DNA of 28,034 nucleotides, taken from Chloroflexota bacterium (GTDB lineage: Bacteria; Chloroflexota; Limnocylindria; Limnocylindrales; CSP1-4). The position numbers and the translations under genes are program-made. Shown here one piece after another: positions 14,899-23,021 of the stretch (positions are counted from its first letter, which is position 1; every line of letters begins with the position of its first letter). Where the stretch lies: NCBI GenBank assembly GCA_021812735.1, contig JAKAMV010000027.1, positions 1 to 28,034 of the forward strand, in the 5' to 3' direction. Below the pieces are notes generated by a model. The model saw nothing but the letters and a program-made list of their open reading frames with translations, did not search any database and was not told the origin of the DNA.

Positions 14899-15842
14899 CG
14901 GCCCAACCGCCGCAGGGCAGCCAGCGACAGCATCTCGTAGGCGAGGTTGGCGGCCAGGGTGGCTGTCTGGGCGGCCGGGTCGTAGGCGGGGATCACCTCG
15001 ACCACGTCGAAGCCGAGGAAGTCGATCCCCCGCAGCGCCCGCACGACCGCGAGTGCGTCATGGGCGGTCAGGCCGCCCGGCTCGGGCGTGCCGGTGCCCG
15101 GCGCGAAGGCGGGGTCGACCACATCGATGTCGAAGCTGACAAATGCCGGCCGGTCGCCCACCCTGGCCCGGATCGCAGCGGCGACAGCATCGGAGCCCAT
15201 TGCCAGCACCTGCTCGGTGGTCAGGTACTCCAGGCTGAGTTCCGAACGGAGTCGGGTCCAGTCCTCGGGCCCGTACACGGATCCGCGCAGCCCCACCTCG
15301 ATCGAGTGGGCCGTGTCCACGAGCCCCTCCTCGATGGCCCGGCGCATCCAGGTGCCGTGGTTGTACCGCTCATCGAAGTAGCTGTCCCAGGCGTCGGTAT
15401 GGGAGTCGAAGTCGATGACCGCCACCGGGCCGCGGGCGCGTGTCGCGCGCAGGTGCGGCAGGGTGCAGGCGTGGTCTCCGCCGATCAGGATGGGGATCAC
15501 GCCGGCATCGACTAGGGGCGCCACCGCCGCCTCGATCCGCCGGTAGCTGCGCTCGGTGTATCCGGGCACGATCGCCACATCCCCGTGGTCGATGCAGGAC
15601 AGGACCTCGAACGGGCTCACGTCAAGATTCGGGTTGTACGGCCGCAGCATGACCGACGCCGCGCGGACAGCGTTGGGCCCGAACCGGCCGCCGACGCGGT
15701 AGGTCACGCCCGTGTCGAACGGGACCCCGATGATCGCGACGTCGACCTTGTCGAGGTCCTTCACCCACGGCAGCCGGGCGAACGTCGACGGCCCGGTGAA
15801 GCGGGGGGACTGGAGCGAGTCTTCGGGCGTGTAGCGGGGCAT
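14895..15842 (-). CDS. Agmatinase/arginase-family ureohydrolase
   Basis: A 315-residue binuclear-manganese ureohydrolase, expected to release urea from agmatine or a related guanidino compound. Ligands seen: His124 in IGGDHACTLPH, Asp146/His148/Asp150 in DFDSHTDAWD, and Asp238/Asp240 in SFDIDVVDPAFAPGTGTPEPGG. The loop YNHGTWMRRAIEEG favours agmatinase or guanidinobutyrase over arginase. The ATG at 15842 follows AGGAGGA (15846-15852 on the opposite strand); the longer frame to 15920 is rejected because that Shine-Dalgarno and an inverted repeat lie inside it. A polyamine-type ABC transporter is encoded nearby on the other strand, consistent with agmatine-to-putrescine chemistry. The guanidine hydrolase group is a possible alternative. 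Confidence 0.88.
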   Translation of the reverse strand: MPRYTPEDSLQSPRFTGPSTFARLPWVKDLDKVDVAIIGVPFDTGVTYRVGGRFGPNAVRAASVMLRPYNPNLDVSPFEVLSCIDHGDVAIVPGYTERSYRRIEAAVAPLVDAGVIPILIGGDHACTLPHLRATRARGPVAVIDFDSHTDAWDSYFDERYNHGTWMRRAIEEGLVDTAHSIEVGLRGSVYGPEDWTRLRSELSLEYLTTEQVLAMGSDAVAAAIRARVGDRPAFVSFDIDVVDPAFAPGTGTPEPGGLTAHDALAVVRALRGIDFLGFDVVEVIPAYDPAAQTATLAANLAYEMLSLAALRRLGR

Positions 15843-15856
15843 CGGTCCTCCTCGCG

Positions 15857-15878
15857 GTGGTCGACGAGCTTCGACCAC
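15857..15878. promoter_or_regulatory. Inverted repeat upstream of agmatinase, candidate operator
   Basis: Perfect 8-bp arms GTGGTCGA and TCGACCAC with a 6-base spacer, 14 bp upstream of the agmatinase start codon and just beyond its ribosome-binding site. It could bind a dimeric repressor or form a 5'-leader hairpin. No regulator gene is adjacent. Confidence 0.4.
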
Positions 15879-16063
15879 GGTCGCCGGGGGTCGACGCCCA
15901 CCGCTCCCGACCGGCGGCATTGCGGCCGAGCCCGCACCCCGTCATTCCGGCGCGCCCGCCGGGCGAACTGGGCGGCCCGGCGGTTGACGCTCAGAATACG
16001 CTGACCCAATCCACGGATCCGCAGGAGGCGCAGACGCCGACCGAAGCCGATGGCCGGCGCTGG

Positions 16064-16494
16064 ATGGAGGTCGCGATCGAGGAGGCCCGGATCGGGCGCG
16101 ACTAGGGCGGCGTGCCCATCGGGGCTGCGCTCGTGGCCGACGGCCGGCCCTTGGGCGCCGGGCACGACCGGCGCGTCCAGAATGGGAGTGCAATCCACCA
16201 CGGCGAGACGAACGCGCTCGAGGTCGCGGGCAGGCTGCCCTCCTCGGTCACACGCGCGCCACGATGTACACCATGCTGTCGCCCTGCGACATGTGCACCG
16301 GTGCCATCCAGATGTACAGGATTCCGCGGGCCGTGATCGGCGAGAACCGGACCTTCCGGTCGCCCGGCGAGGCCCACCTGCGCTCCAGGGGCGTGGAGGT
16401 CATCAACCTCGATCTTCCCGAGCCGAAGGCGCTGATGGACGGATTCATCGCCAACCGGCCCGACGTCCGGAACGAGGACACCGGGGAGGAGTAG
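16064..16494 (+). pseudogene. Decayed cytosine/nucleoside deaminase
   Basis: The + strand encodes a CDA-fold zinc deaminase in pieces. Frame one reads MEVAIEEARIGRD, a TAG at 16103-16105, then GVPIGAALVADGRPLGAGHDRRVQ and HHGETNALE with the zinc His and catalytic Glu. A frame change between about 16247 and 16264 then gives TMYTMLSPCDMCTGAIQMYRIPRAVIGEN with the PCxxC zinc cysteines, and a normal C-terminus ending at TAG 16494. The TAG would be a Glu codon after one G-to-T change. With one nonsense and one frameshift mutation it is a pseudogene, although sequencing error could contribute. AGGAGG at 16023-16028 may be its old ribosome-binding site. The family resemblance is to yeast-type cytosine deaminase/nucleoside deaminase. 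Confidence 0.8.
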
Positions 16495-16653
16495 CCCCGC
16501 CGGCGACGAATCCGCTGCTGGGCCGCCGTTCAGGGCTGGGCAGCCCTAGATCGCCGACGCGTGCGTCTCACAGGGCGTGTCTGTCCGCCCGGGCGGCTCG
16601 AGCGGTTGTCAAACGCGCCCCGGAACAGGCCAGCGAGGACGGTCCAGCTTGCC

Positions 16654-16659
16654 TAGAAT
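16654..16659 (+). promoter_or_regulatory. Candidate -10 element upstream of potD-like gene
   Basis: TAGAAT lies 77 bp before the binding-protein start. No good -35 is found at 16-18 bp upstream, so this is weak. The 242-bp gap 16495-16736 also holds a hairpin AGGGCT-GGGC-AGCCCT at 16532-16547 and the 12-bp palindrome CCGCCCGGGCGG at 16585-16596, either of which might end upstream transcription or bind a regulator. Confidence 0.25.
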
Positions 16660-16736
16660 GCGGGTCTCGGCCAGCGGCACGGGCCGTCGGCGGGTCGGCC
16701 CGTTCAGACGGGACGGTTTCGAGGAGGAGGTACTCC

Positions 16737-17903
16737 ATGCGAATCCGCACTCGCCCGATCGTCGGGCTGCTCGCGTCGATCGTCCTCGTCTCAGCCTGCG
16801 GAGGCTCCACCGCACCCTCGGCCAGCCAGGCCCCGGCGAGCCAGGCCCCGGCGAGCCAGGCGGCGTCGTCGGCACTCGCGGCAGGCACCGAAGGTGCCGA
16901 CCTCGGCACCCAGACGAGCGACCAGGCCCTGTGCACCAACCCCACCGCCGCGGCTGGGACGGCGCTGACCGTCGCCAGCTACGGCGGAGCCTACCAGAAG
17001 GCCCAGCGCGACGGCTGGTTCACACCCTACGCCAATGCCACGGGCGTGAAGTTCACCGAGAGCGAGGACTCATCGAACGCGACGATCAAGTCGCAGGTCG
17101 AGTCCGGTCAGGTCACCTGGGACGCGGTTGATGTCGGCAACGACTTCGGCCTCAACGTCAACAGTGACCTGCTCGAGCCGCTCGACTACACCAAGATCCC
17201 GGGCTCGGAAGTCCTGCCGGGCTTCGCGGGCAAGTACCGAGTCGCCGACATCACCTACGGCGTCGTGCTCGCCTACCGGACCGACATGTTCAACGGGCAG
17301 GCCCCGCAGGGCTGGGCCGACTTCTTCGACCTACAGAAGTTCCCCGGCAAGCGCGGCATCTACGACTACTCGGCCGGTGGCGTGTACGAGATCGCACTCA
17401 TGGCCGACGGTGTTGCGCCCGCAAACCTCTACCCGCTCGACATCCCGCGGGCCGAGAAGAAGCTCGACACCATCAAGGACTCGATCGTGTGGTGGCCGGG
17501 CGGCGCCAAGAGCCAGGAGCTCATCGACTCCGGCGAGGTGTCGATGGCCCTGATGTGGAACGGCCGCGCCTGGAGCGCCAAGAACGTCGACAACAAGCCG
17601 GTCGAGATCCAGTGGAACCAGCAGATCCTGACCGCCGACTACTGGGTGGTGCCCAAGGGCACGCCCAACAAGGACGCGGCCATGAACTTCATCGCCTGGA
17701 CGCTGTGCAAGCAGAACAACGCGGCCCCGTCCAACGAGATCCCCTACGGCCCCACCAACAAGCTTGCCCAGGCGAACCCGACCAAAGTCAAGGACCTGGC
17801 CGCCTCGAACGTCAACAACACAACGGCGTACTTCGACGACGCCTGGTACGCCGCAAACGCCAAGGCCGTCGACGACGCCTACAACGCCTGGAAGACCCAG
17901 TAG
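16737..17903 (+). CDS. potD: Spermidine/putrescine-type ABC transporter substrate-binding lipoprotein
   Basis: A 388-residue extracellular binding protein of the PotD/SBP family. The N-terminus RIRTRPIVGLLASIVLVSAC is a lipoprotein signal with the acylated Cys21, followed by a flexible linker with three SQAPA-type repeats. The mature domain opens LTVASYGGAYQKAQRDGWFTPY and contains VTWDAVDVGNDF, YGVVLAYRTDMF and WWPGGAKSQELIDSGEVSMALMWNGRAW, as in polyamine-binding proteins. ATG 16737 follows GAGGAGGAGG at 16721-16730. It leads a four-gene operon with both permeases and the ATPase. The ligand could be putrescine, spermidine or another cationic amine. Exact specificity cannot be read from these motifs. 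Confidence 0.88.
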   Translation: MRIRTRPIVGLLASIVLVSACGGSTAPSASQAPASQAPASQAASSALAAGTEGADLGTQTSDQALCTNPTAAAGTALTVASYGGAYQKAQRDGWFTPYANATGVKFTESEDSSNATIKSQVESGQVTWDAVDVGNDFGLNVNSDLLEPLDYTKIPGSEVLPGFAGKYRVADITYGVVLAYRTDMFNGQAPQGWADFFDLQKFPGKRGIYDYSAGGVYEIALMADGVAPANLYPLDIPRAEKKLDTIKDSIVWWPGGAKSQELIDSGEVSMALMWNGRAWSAKNVDNKPVEIQWNQQILTADYWVVPKGTPNKDAAMNFIAWTLCKQNNAAPSNEIPYGPTNKLAQANPTKVKDLAASNVNNTTAYFDDAWYAANAKAVDDAYNAWKTQ

Positions 17904-17932
17904 CCCGGCGCCGGACCAGCGGTAGCCGGACG

Positions 17933-18823
17933 ATGACCACCGCACCCGCGTCGGTGCCGGGGCGAGGGGGCGGCAAGCGCGGCCCCCTCATCTCCCGCTG
18001 GGGTGCGCTGGCCGTGCCGCTGCTCGTCTTCCTGGTCATCGCGTTCGTGCTGCCGATGGCCCTCATGGTCATCCGCAGCGTGACCGACCCGCCCAACGTC
18101 GGCCTCGGCAACTACGTCGAGTTCTTCGGCTCCGAGGCCGACATCCACGTCCTGTGGAACACGTTCTACATCGCGGGTGTGGTGACGATCTGCTGCCTGC
18201 TCGTGGGCTATCCGTACGCCTATCTGATGGTCATCGTCCCTCAGCGCGTCTCCGGCGTGCTGCTGGTGGCTGTGCTGGTTCCGTTCTGGTCGAGCCTGCT
18301 GGTCCGCACCTTCGCGTGGGAGATCATCCTGCGCGACACCGGGCTTATCAACAGCACCCTCAAGGCGCTGGGCCTCATCACCCAGCCGCTGCCGCTCGAC
18401 CGCAACACCTTCGCCGTGTCCCTGGGCATGACGCAGATCCTGCTGCCGTTCATGGTTCTGCCCCTGTTCACCGTGATGCAGCGCATCGACCCGGAGTTGA
18501 CGCGGGCTGCAGCCAACCTGGGCGCCCCGCCGGTGCGGGCGTTCCGGCGGGTGTTCCTGCCGCTCTCCTACCCGGGCGTCTTGGCCGGGTCTCTGCTCGT
18601 GTTCGTGCTGGCGCTCGGCTTCTACATCACGCCCGCCATCCTGGGCAGCCTGCGCGAGACGATGATCAGCAAGTTCATCGCCGACCAGATTCAGACCAGG
18701 CTCGACTGGGGTCTCGGAACGGCCATGGCGGTGATCCTGATGGCGATCACCCTGGTCGTGCTCCTGATCGCGTCCCGGTTCGTGAAGCTGCGCGACGTGT
18801 ACGGCGCGCTGGGCGAGGAGTGA
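17933..18823 (+). CDS. potB: Polyamine-type ABC transporter permease (PotB-like)
   Basis: A 296-residue inner-membrane permease with about six hydrophobic segments, the first being LAVPLLVFLVIAFVLPMALMVI. The EAA loop that contacts the ATPase is seen as AAANLGAPPVRAFRRVFLPLSYPGV. The length and the N-terminal WGALAVPLLVFLV pattern match PotB/PotH-type proteins. ATG 17933 lies 29 bp after the binding-protein stop; the gap is too short for an independent promoter, so the genes are probably cotranscribed. It is followed by the second permease after 7 bp. Confidence 0.88.
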   Translation: MTTAPASVPGRGGGKRGPLISRWGALAVPLLVFLVIAFVLPMALMVIRSVTDPPNVGLGNYVEFFGSEADIHVLWNTFYIAGVVTICCLLVGYPYAYLMVIVPQRVSGVLLVAVLVPFWSSLLVRTFAWEIILRDTGLINSTLKALGLITQPLPLDRNTFAVSLGMTQILLPFMVLPLFTVMQRIDPELTRAAANLGAPPVRAFRRVFLPLSYPGVLAGSLLVFVLALGFYITPAILGSLRETMISKFIADQIQTRLDWGLGTAMAVILMAITLVVLLIASRFVKLRDVYGALGEE

Positions 18824-18830
18824 TCCTCCC

Positions 18831-19628
18831 GTGACCGACAGCTGGCGGCACCCCAACCGCGTCGCGCTCGCGATCTTCGGCGCCCTGTGCATCGTGTTCT
18901 TGGTCGGGCCGTCGCTCGTGGTCGTTCCGATGGGCTTCTCGTCGGGCCAGATCCTGTCCTTCCCGCCCCGCGGCTTTTCGCTCCAGTGGTACCAGAAGAT
19001 GATCACCGACCCGGCCTGGACGTCGGGGTTCGCCAACAGCTTCATCGTGGCGGCGGGAACGGCAGCCCTGTCCACCGTGTTGGGCACGCTGGCGGCGCTC
19101 GGCTTCTCTCGCGGTCGGTTCCCCGGCAAGACGCTCGCCAACGCGCTGATCCTGTCACCCCTGGTGGTGCCCGTCGTGGTGATCGCGATCGGCATGTTCA
19201 GTCTGTTCGTGCGCTGGAAGATCACCGGCACCCCGATTGGGCTGATCGTCGCCCACACGGCTCTGGCGGTGCCGTTCGTGGTGGTGAGCGTGTCAACCAG
19301 CTTGCGCACCATCGATCGCAACCTGGAGGCGGCTGCCGCCAACCTGGGGGCCAGCCCGGTCAGGGTGTTCCAGCGGGTCACGCTGCCGCTGATCATGCCC
19401 GGCGTGTTCGCCGGCGCCCTGTTCGCCTTCCTGACCTCGTGGGACGAGGTCGTCGTGGCGATCTTCGTGACGACGACGAAGTTCCGGACGCTGCCCCCGA
19501 TCATGTGGGAGCAGTTCCGCCAGGTCATCGACCCCACAGTCGCCGCCGTCGCCACCACGCTGCTGGCGATCACCTCCATTGTGCTCACGCTGGCCGTCGT
19601 GGTCCGCCGCCAGGCACCGGTCCGATGA
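18831..19628 (+). CDS. potC: Polyamine-type ABC transporter permease (PotC-like)
   Basis: A 265-residue partner permease with six predicted membrane segments, starting at ALAIFGALCIVFLVGPSLVVVPMGF and with GFSLQWYQKMITDPAW in the first periplasmic loop, a common PotC/PotI feature. The EAA loop reads AAANLGASPVRVFQRVTLPLIMPGV. The GTG at 18831 is preceded by GGCGAGGAG within the end of potB. The stop overlaps the ATPase start (ATGA). Together with PotB it would form the heterodimeric channel. Confidence 0.88.
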   Translation: MTDSWRHPNRVALAIFGALCIVFLVGPSLVVVPMGFSSGQILSFPPRGFSLQWYQKMITDPAWTSGFANSFIVAAGTAALSTVLGTLAALGFSRGRFPGKTLANALILSPLVVPVVVIAIGMFSLFVRWKITGTPIGLIVAHTALAVPFVVVSVSTSLRTIDRNLEAAAANLGASPVRVFQRVTLPLIMPGVFAGALFAFLTSWDEVVVAIFVTTTKFRTLPPIMWEQFRQVIDPTVAAVATTLLAITSIVLTLAVVVRRQAPVR

Positions 19629-20773
19629 GCGCGCACCTCGCCTCCCGCCAGCCCGCCTCGGACCGCCCGGCGCTGCACATCCACGCGCTCCGCAAGCTGT
19701 TTGGCGACGTGGCCGCCGTGGACGGCGTGGACCTGACCGTGGCTGCGGGCGAGTTCCTCACCCTGCTCGGGCCTTCGGGCTCGGGCAAGACCACCACCCT
19801 GCGGATGATCGCCGGCTTCACCGTGCAGTCGTCTGGGGCGATCCAGATCAACGGCACGGACGTGTCGACCACACCGCCGTACAAGCGCGACGTGGGCATG
19901 GTGTTCCAGAACTACGCGCTGTTCCCGCACATGACCGCGGCCGAGAACATCGCGTTCCCGCTCGAGATGCGCAAGGTCCCGAGGCCCCAGATCACGCAAC
20001 GGGTCGCCGAGGCGCTCAAGCTGGTCAAGCTCGAGGCTTACGGCCCGCGCTACCCGCGCCAGATGTCGGGTGGCCAGCAGCAGCGCATCGCGCTCGCCCG
20101 GGCCGTAGTGTTCCAGCCCCGGCTGCTGCTCATGGACGAGCCCCTGGGCGCGCTGGACAAGAAGCTGCGCGAAGCCCTCCAGCTCGAGATCATGCACATC
20201 AGCCGGGAGCTGGGCGCCACGGTGCTCTACGTGACCCACGATCAGGAGGAGGCTCTGGTTATGAGCGACCGGATCGCCATCTTCCACGAGGGCAAGATCG
20301 AGCAGTTGGGCACGGGCGAGGACCTCTACGAGCGACCGGCTTCGCTCTTCGTGGCCGACTTCATCGGCGAGTCGAACATCCTCTACGGCACATACGAGGC
20401 GGGGCCGGACGGCGGGTTCGTGAGCGCGGACCTTGGCCGTTGGCGCGTGTCGCCGGAGTGGGCCGCCAGGGCCCGCCTCGCCAGCGGCGCCACCGCGGCG
20501 CTCGTCGTCCGTCCCGAGCGTCTGCACTTCGCGGCCCGAGACGCAGACGCGCCAGCGCGCCGCAACGCCGTCGCGGCCACGGTGACCGACGCGCTGTACC
20601 TGGGCTCCACACGCAGGTACGAGCTCCGCCTGGCCAGCGGCCAGCAGGTCGGCGTTCGCGAGCAGTTGGGGCGCGACGAGGGGGACTGGCGGCCTGGCGA
20701 CGAAGTCCAGCTCACATGGAGCCTCGGCGCGGGCGTTCTGGTCGCCGGGCGGGAACTGCCGGCTGACGGGTAG
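19625..20773 (+). CDS. potA: Polyamine-type ABC transporter ATP-binding protein (PotA-like)
   Basis: A 382-residue ATPase energising the transporter. Walker A GPSGSGKT at 49-56, Q-loop Gln95 in VFQNYALFPHM, signature MSGGQQQR at 147-154, Walker B with LLLMDEPLGALD at 167-178 and the switch His in VTHDQEEAL. The C-terminal third is a TOBE-type regulatory domain (VVRPERLHF, then VTDALYLGSTRRYELRLASGQ), which is typical of PotA and other CUT1/polyamine ATPases. The ATG overlaps the stop of the second permease. It is the last gene before a convergent hairpin and the phosphate-related genes. Confidence 0.92.
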   Translation: MSAHLASRQPASDRPALHIHALRKLFGDVAAVDGVDLTVAAGEFLTLLGPSGSGKTTTLRMIAGFTVQSSGAIQINGTDVSTTPPYKRDVGMVFQNYALFPHMTAAENIAFPLEMRKVPRPQITQRVAEALKLVKLEAYGPRYPRQMSGGQQQRIALARAVVFQPRLLLMDEPLGALDKKLREALQLEIMHISRELGATVLYVTHDQEEALVMSDRIAIFHEGKIEQLGTGEDLYERPASLFVADFIGESNILYGTYEAGPDGGFVSADLGRWRVSPEWAARARLASGATAALVVRPERLHFAARDADAPARRNAVAATVTDALYLGSTRRYELRLASGQQVGVREQLGRDEGDWRPGDEVQLTWSLGAGVLVAGRELPADG

Positions 20774-20800
20774 GCTGCGCCCCGCCGGACGCCGAGCGAT

Positions 20801-20825
20801 GGCAGGGCAGGCCGCGCGCCCTGCC
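20801..20825. terminator. Hairpin between convergent potA and sixA-like genes
   Basis: Perfect 8-bp arms GGCAGGGC and GCCCTGCC enclose a 9-base loop, with outer GACGC (20788-20792) and GCGTC (20828-20832) able to pair as well. The position between two convergent genes fits a bidirectional terminator, but no T-run is present on either strand. Confidence 0.55.
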
Positions 20826-20830
20826 GAGCG

Positions 20831-21319
20831 TCAGCCCGTCACCAGCTCCGGCGGCAGCAGGTAGCGCAGCGTTCCCTCGCCCGGCGCCACCTCGTCGCCC
20901 GCGAAGTCCACCCGGGCGAGCGCTGCCTTGCGCATCGGGATCGGCCCCGTGCCGATACACTCGCCAAGCAGCTCGGAGAAGTCCGGGTCGTGGCCCACCA
21001 GGCAGGGCCGATACGCCGGGCCGGCGTCGTCGAGGATGGCGTTGACCGCGGCTGTGTCGATGGCGCCCCCCAGCCGGTCGTCCACCACCACCCTGACCCG
21101 GTTGCGCATCGCCTTGGCGACGACCTCGGCCGTCTGGAGGGAGCGCAGCTTGGGCGAGCTGATGAACAGGTCCGGCGGCTCGTCGATCACCGCCAGCAGG
21201 CCGCCGAGGTCCTTCGCCTGGCGGCGGCCCTTCTCGGACAGCGGGCGCGAGTCGTCGTCGCCCTCCCAGCGGGCCGGGTCGCCGGCGTGCGCGTGGCGGA
21301 GCAGGTGCAGCGCGATCAT
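20831..21319 (-). CDS. sixA: SixA-like phosphohistidine phosphatase (histidine phosphatase family)
   Basis: A 162-residue member of the histidine phosphatase superfamily. The catalytic RHA motif occurs at the N-terminus (LHLLRHAHAG, His9), followed by RPLSEKGRRQAKDLG and FISSPKLRSLQTAEVV, with the second catalytic His in LVGHDPDFSELL. The size and the SSPKLRSLQTAE segment fit SixA, which in E. coli dephosphorylates a phosphohistidine in phosphorelay or PTS proteins. The ATG at 21319 is preceded by GGAGGA and is preferred over an upstream GTG that would add a Gly/Arg-rich leader. It follows phoU on the same strand after 58 bp, so it may be the last gene of the phosphate operon. Confidence 0.85.
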   Translation of the reverse strand: MIALHLLRHAHAGDPARWEGDDDSRPLSEKGRRQAKDLGGLLAVIDEPPDLFISSPKLRSLQTAEVVAKAMRNRVRVVVDDRLGGAIDTAAVNAILDDAGPAYRPCLVGHDPDFSELLGECIGTGPIPMRKAALARVDFAGDEVAPGEGTLRYLLPPELVTG

Positions 21320-21377
21320 CGGTCCTCCGCGGCCCGGCCTTCCACCCCGGCCCAACGCCGCGAGTGTAGAGCCCAGC

Positions 21378-22145
21378 TCAGGGGTTGAGGTCCTCCACCT
21401 CGCCGGAGGCCAGGAACACGATGTCCTCGGCGATGTTCGTGACCCGGTCGCCGATCCGCTCGAGGTAGTGGGCGGCGAACAGGATGCGCGTGCACGGGTC
21501 CACGTTCGCCGGGTCGGCGCGCATGAGGTCCAGGCAGTCGGCGAAGATCGCGTGGTAGAGGTCGTCCACCTCGTCGTCGAGCTTGGCCACCTCGCGGGCC
21601 CGGTGCTCGTCGATCTCGACCAGCGCCCGGATGATCCCGCGCACCTGCTCGGCGACGCGGTCGCCCAGCTCGGGCAGCTGCACGTAGTCCTTGATCGGGG
21701 CGAACGGCGCCAGCTTGCGCGCCTGCTTGGCGACCGAGCCCGCGTGGTCGCCCATGCGCTCGAGCTCGTAGCTCACGTGGTCGAGCGTGAGCAGGTAGCG
21801 CAGGTCTCGGGCCACCGGTCCCTGCGTGGCGATGACGGCGGCGATCATCGCGGTCGCCTTGCGCTGCACCTCGTTGATCAGGCGGTCGTCGATGATGACC
21901 TTGAGCGCCGCGTCGGCGTCGTGGGACACCAGCGAGTCGATGGCGGCGCGGATCTGCGCCTCCACCAGCGAGCCCATCCGCAGGATGTTGTCCTTCACCT
22001 CGGCCAGCTCGTGGTCGTAGGTGGTGCGCGTGAGGTGGGCTGGCATGCCCATTGTCGGTGGCTCGGGCGCCGCGTCTGTCTCCGCCAGCGAGGCGTTCGC
22101 CTCATCCACCGATGTCGCGAGCGGACGCTCGATCTCGTCTGTCAT
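21378..22145 (-). CDS. phoU: Phosphate transport regulator PhoU
   Basis: A 255-residue PhoU, the cytoplasmic negative regulator linking Pst transport to the Pho two-component response. It has the two tandem three-helix repeats with the metal-binding E/DxxxD signatures: LERMGDHAGSVAKQARK in the first and LERIGDRVTNIAEDIVF in the second. The N-terminus carries about 40 extra disordered residues before TRTTYDHELAEVKDNILRMG. The ATG lies 14 bp after the pstB stop. The order pstS-C-A-B-phoU is the standard operon. Confidence 0.95.
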   Translation of the reverse strand: MTDEIERPLATSVDEANASLAETDAAPEPPTMGMPAHLTRTTYDHELAEVKDNILRMGSLVEAQIRAAIDSLVSHDADAALKVIIDDRLINEVQRKATAMIAAVIATQGPVARDLRYLLTLDHVSYELERMGDHAGSVAKQARKLAPFAPIKDYVQLPELGDRVAEQVRGIIRALVEIDEHRAREVAKLDDEVDDLYHAIFADCLDLMRADPANVDPCTRILFAAHYLERIGDRVTNIAEDIVFLASGEVEDLNP

Positions 22146-22159
22146 CTGGCCCTCCGGTC

Positions 22160-23017
22160 TCAGCCGAACCGGCCGGACACATAATCCTCGGTCAGGCGCT
22201 CCCGAGGGTTGGTGAAGATCTGGGCCGTCTCCCCGACCTCCACCAGGTACCCGGCCCGGTCATCGCCCATCATGAAGAACGCGGTCGCGTCGCTCACCCT
22301 CGCCGCCTGCTGCATGTTGTGGGTCACGATCACGATGGTGTAGTCATCGCGGAGCTCGCTGATCAGCTCCTCGATCTTCAGGGTGGCGATCGGGTCGAGG
22401 GCCGAAGCGGGCTCGTCCATCAGGACGACCTCCGGCTCGACGGCGATGGCCCGGGCGATGCACAGCCGCTGCTGCTGTCCGCCGGACAGCGCCCCGCCGG
22501 GCATCCGGAGCTTGTCGCGCACCTCGTCCCACAGCGCGGCGCGCCGCAGGCTTCGCTCGGCGACCTCCTCGAGCAGGCGCCGGTCGCGGATCCCGGCCAG
22601 CTTCAGCCCGGACACCACGTTGTCGAAGATGGACATGGTCGGGAACGGGTTGGCGCGCTGGAAGACCATGCCGACTCGCCGGCGGATGAGCACGGGGTCG
22701 ATGCCGGGTCCGTAGATGGGCCTCCCGTCCAGCGTGACCGACCCCTCCACGCGAGCATGGGGGGTGACCTCGTGCATCCGGTTCAGGCATCGGATCAGGG
22801 TCGACTTGCCGCAGCCGGACGGACCGATGATCGCCGTGACCGTGTTGGGTCGCACGGAGAACGAGATGTCGCGCAGGACGCGGTGCTCCCCGTAGTAGGC
22901 CTCGAGGTGCTCGATCTCCACCCCGACGCCTTGCGCCGATGCCTCGGATGCCTGCGATTTCCCGGAAGCCTCGGCCGGCGGCCGCGTCGGGGACTGCAAC
23001 TCTTTCACGGTGGTCAC
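22160..23017 (-). CDS. pstB: Phosphate ABC transporter ATP-binding protein PstB
   Basis: A 285-residue ATPase of the high-affinity phosphate importer. Walker [10 protein letters not shown] at 65-73, Q-loop in [19 protein letters not shown] (PstB-specific context), signature LSGGQQQR at 177-184, Walker [14 protein letters not shown] and switch His in [13 protein letters not shown]. The first 30 residues are a low-complexity extension. The GTG at 23017 is 4 bp from the pstA stop, with GGGGAGG inside the end of pstA. Confidence 0.95.
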   Translation of the reverse strand: MTTVKELQSPTRPPAEASGKSQASEASAQGVGVEIEHLEAYYGEHRVLRDISFSVRPNTVTAIIGPSGCGKSTLIRCLNRMHEVTPHARVEGSVTLDGRPIYGPGIDPVLIRRRVGMVFQRANPFPTMSIFDNVVSGLKLAGIRDRRLLEEVAERSLRRAALWDEVRDKLRMPGGALSGGQQQRLCIARAIAVEPEVVLMDEPASALDPIATLKIEELISELRDDYTIVIVTHNMQQAARVSDATAFFMMGDDRAGYLVEVGETAQIFTNPRERLTEDYVSGRFG

Positions 23018-23021
23018 GAAT

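Noticed and set aside
5208..14900. Target-site duplications or attachment repeats bounding the CRISPR island
   Set aside because: I compared the left gap with the 14684 junction by eye and found no convincing direct repeat.
16630..16736. Possible mini-ykkC (guanidine-II) riboswitch because of two ACGG sequences near hairpin-like GC runs
   Set aside because: The flanking bases do not form the two stable stems with ACGR loops required; only chance ACGG occurrences in GC-rich DNA.
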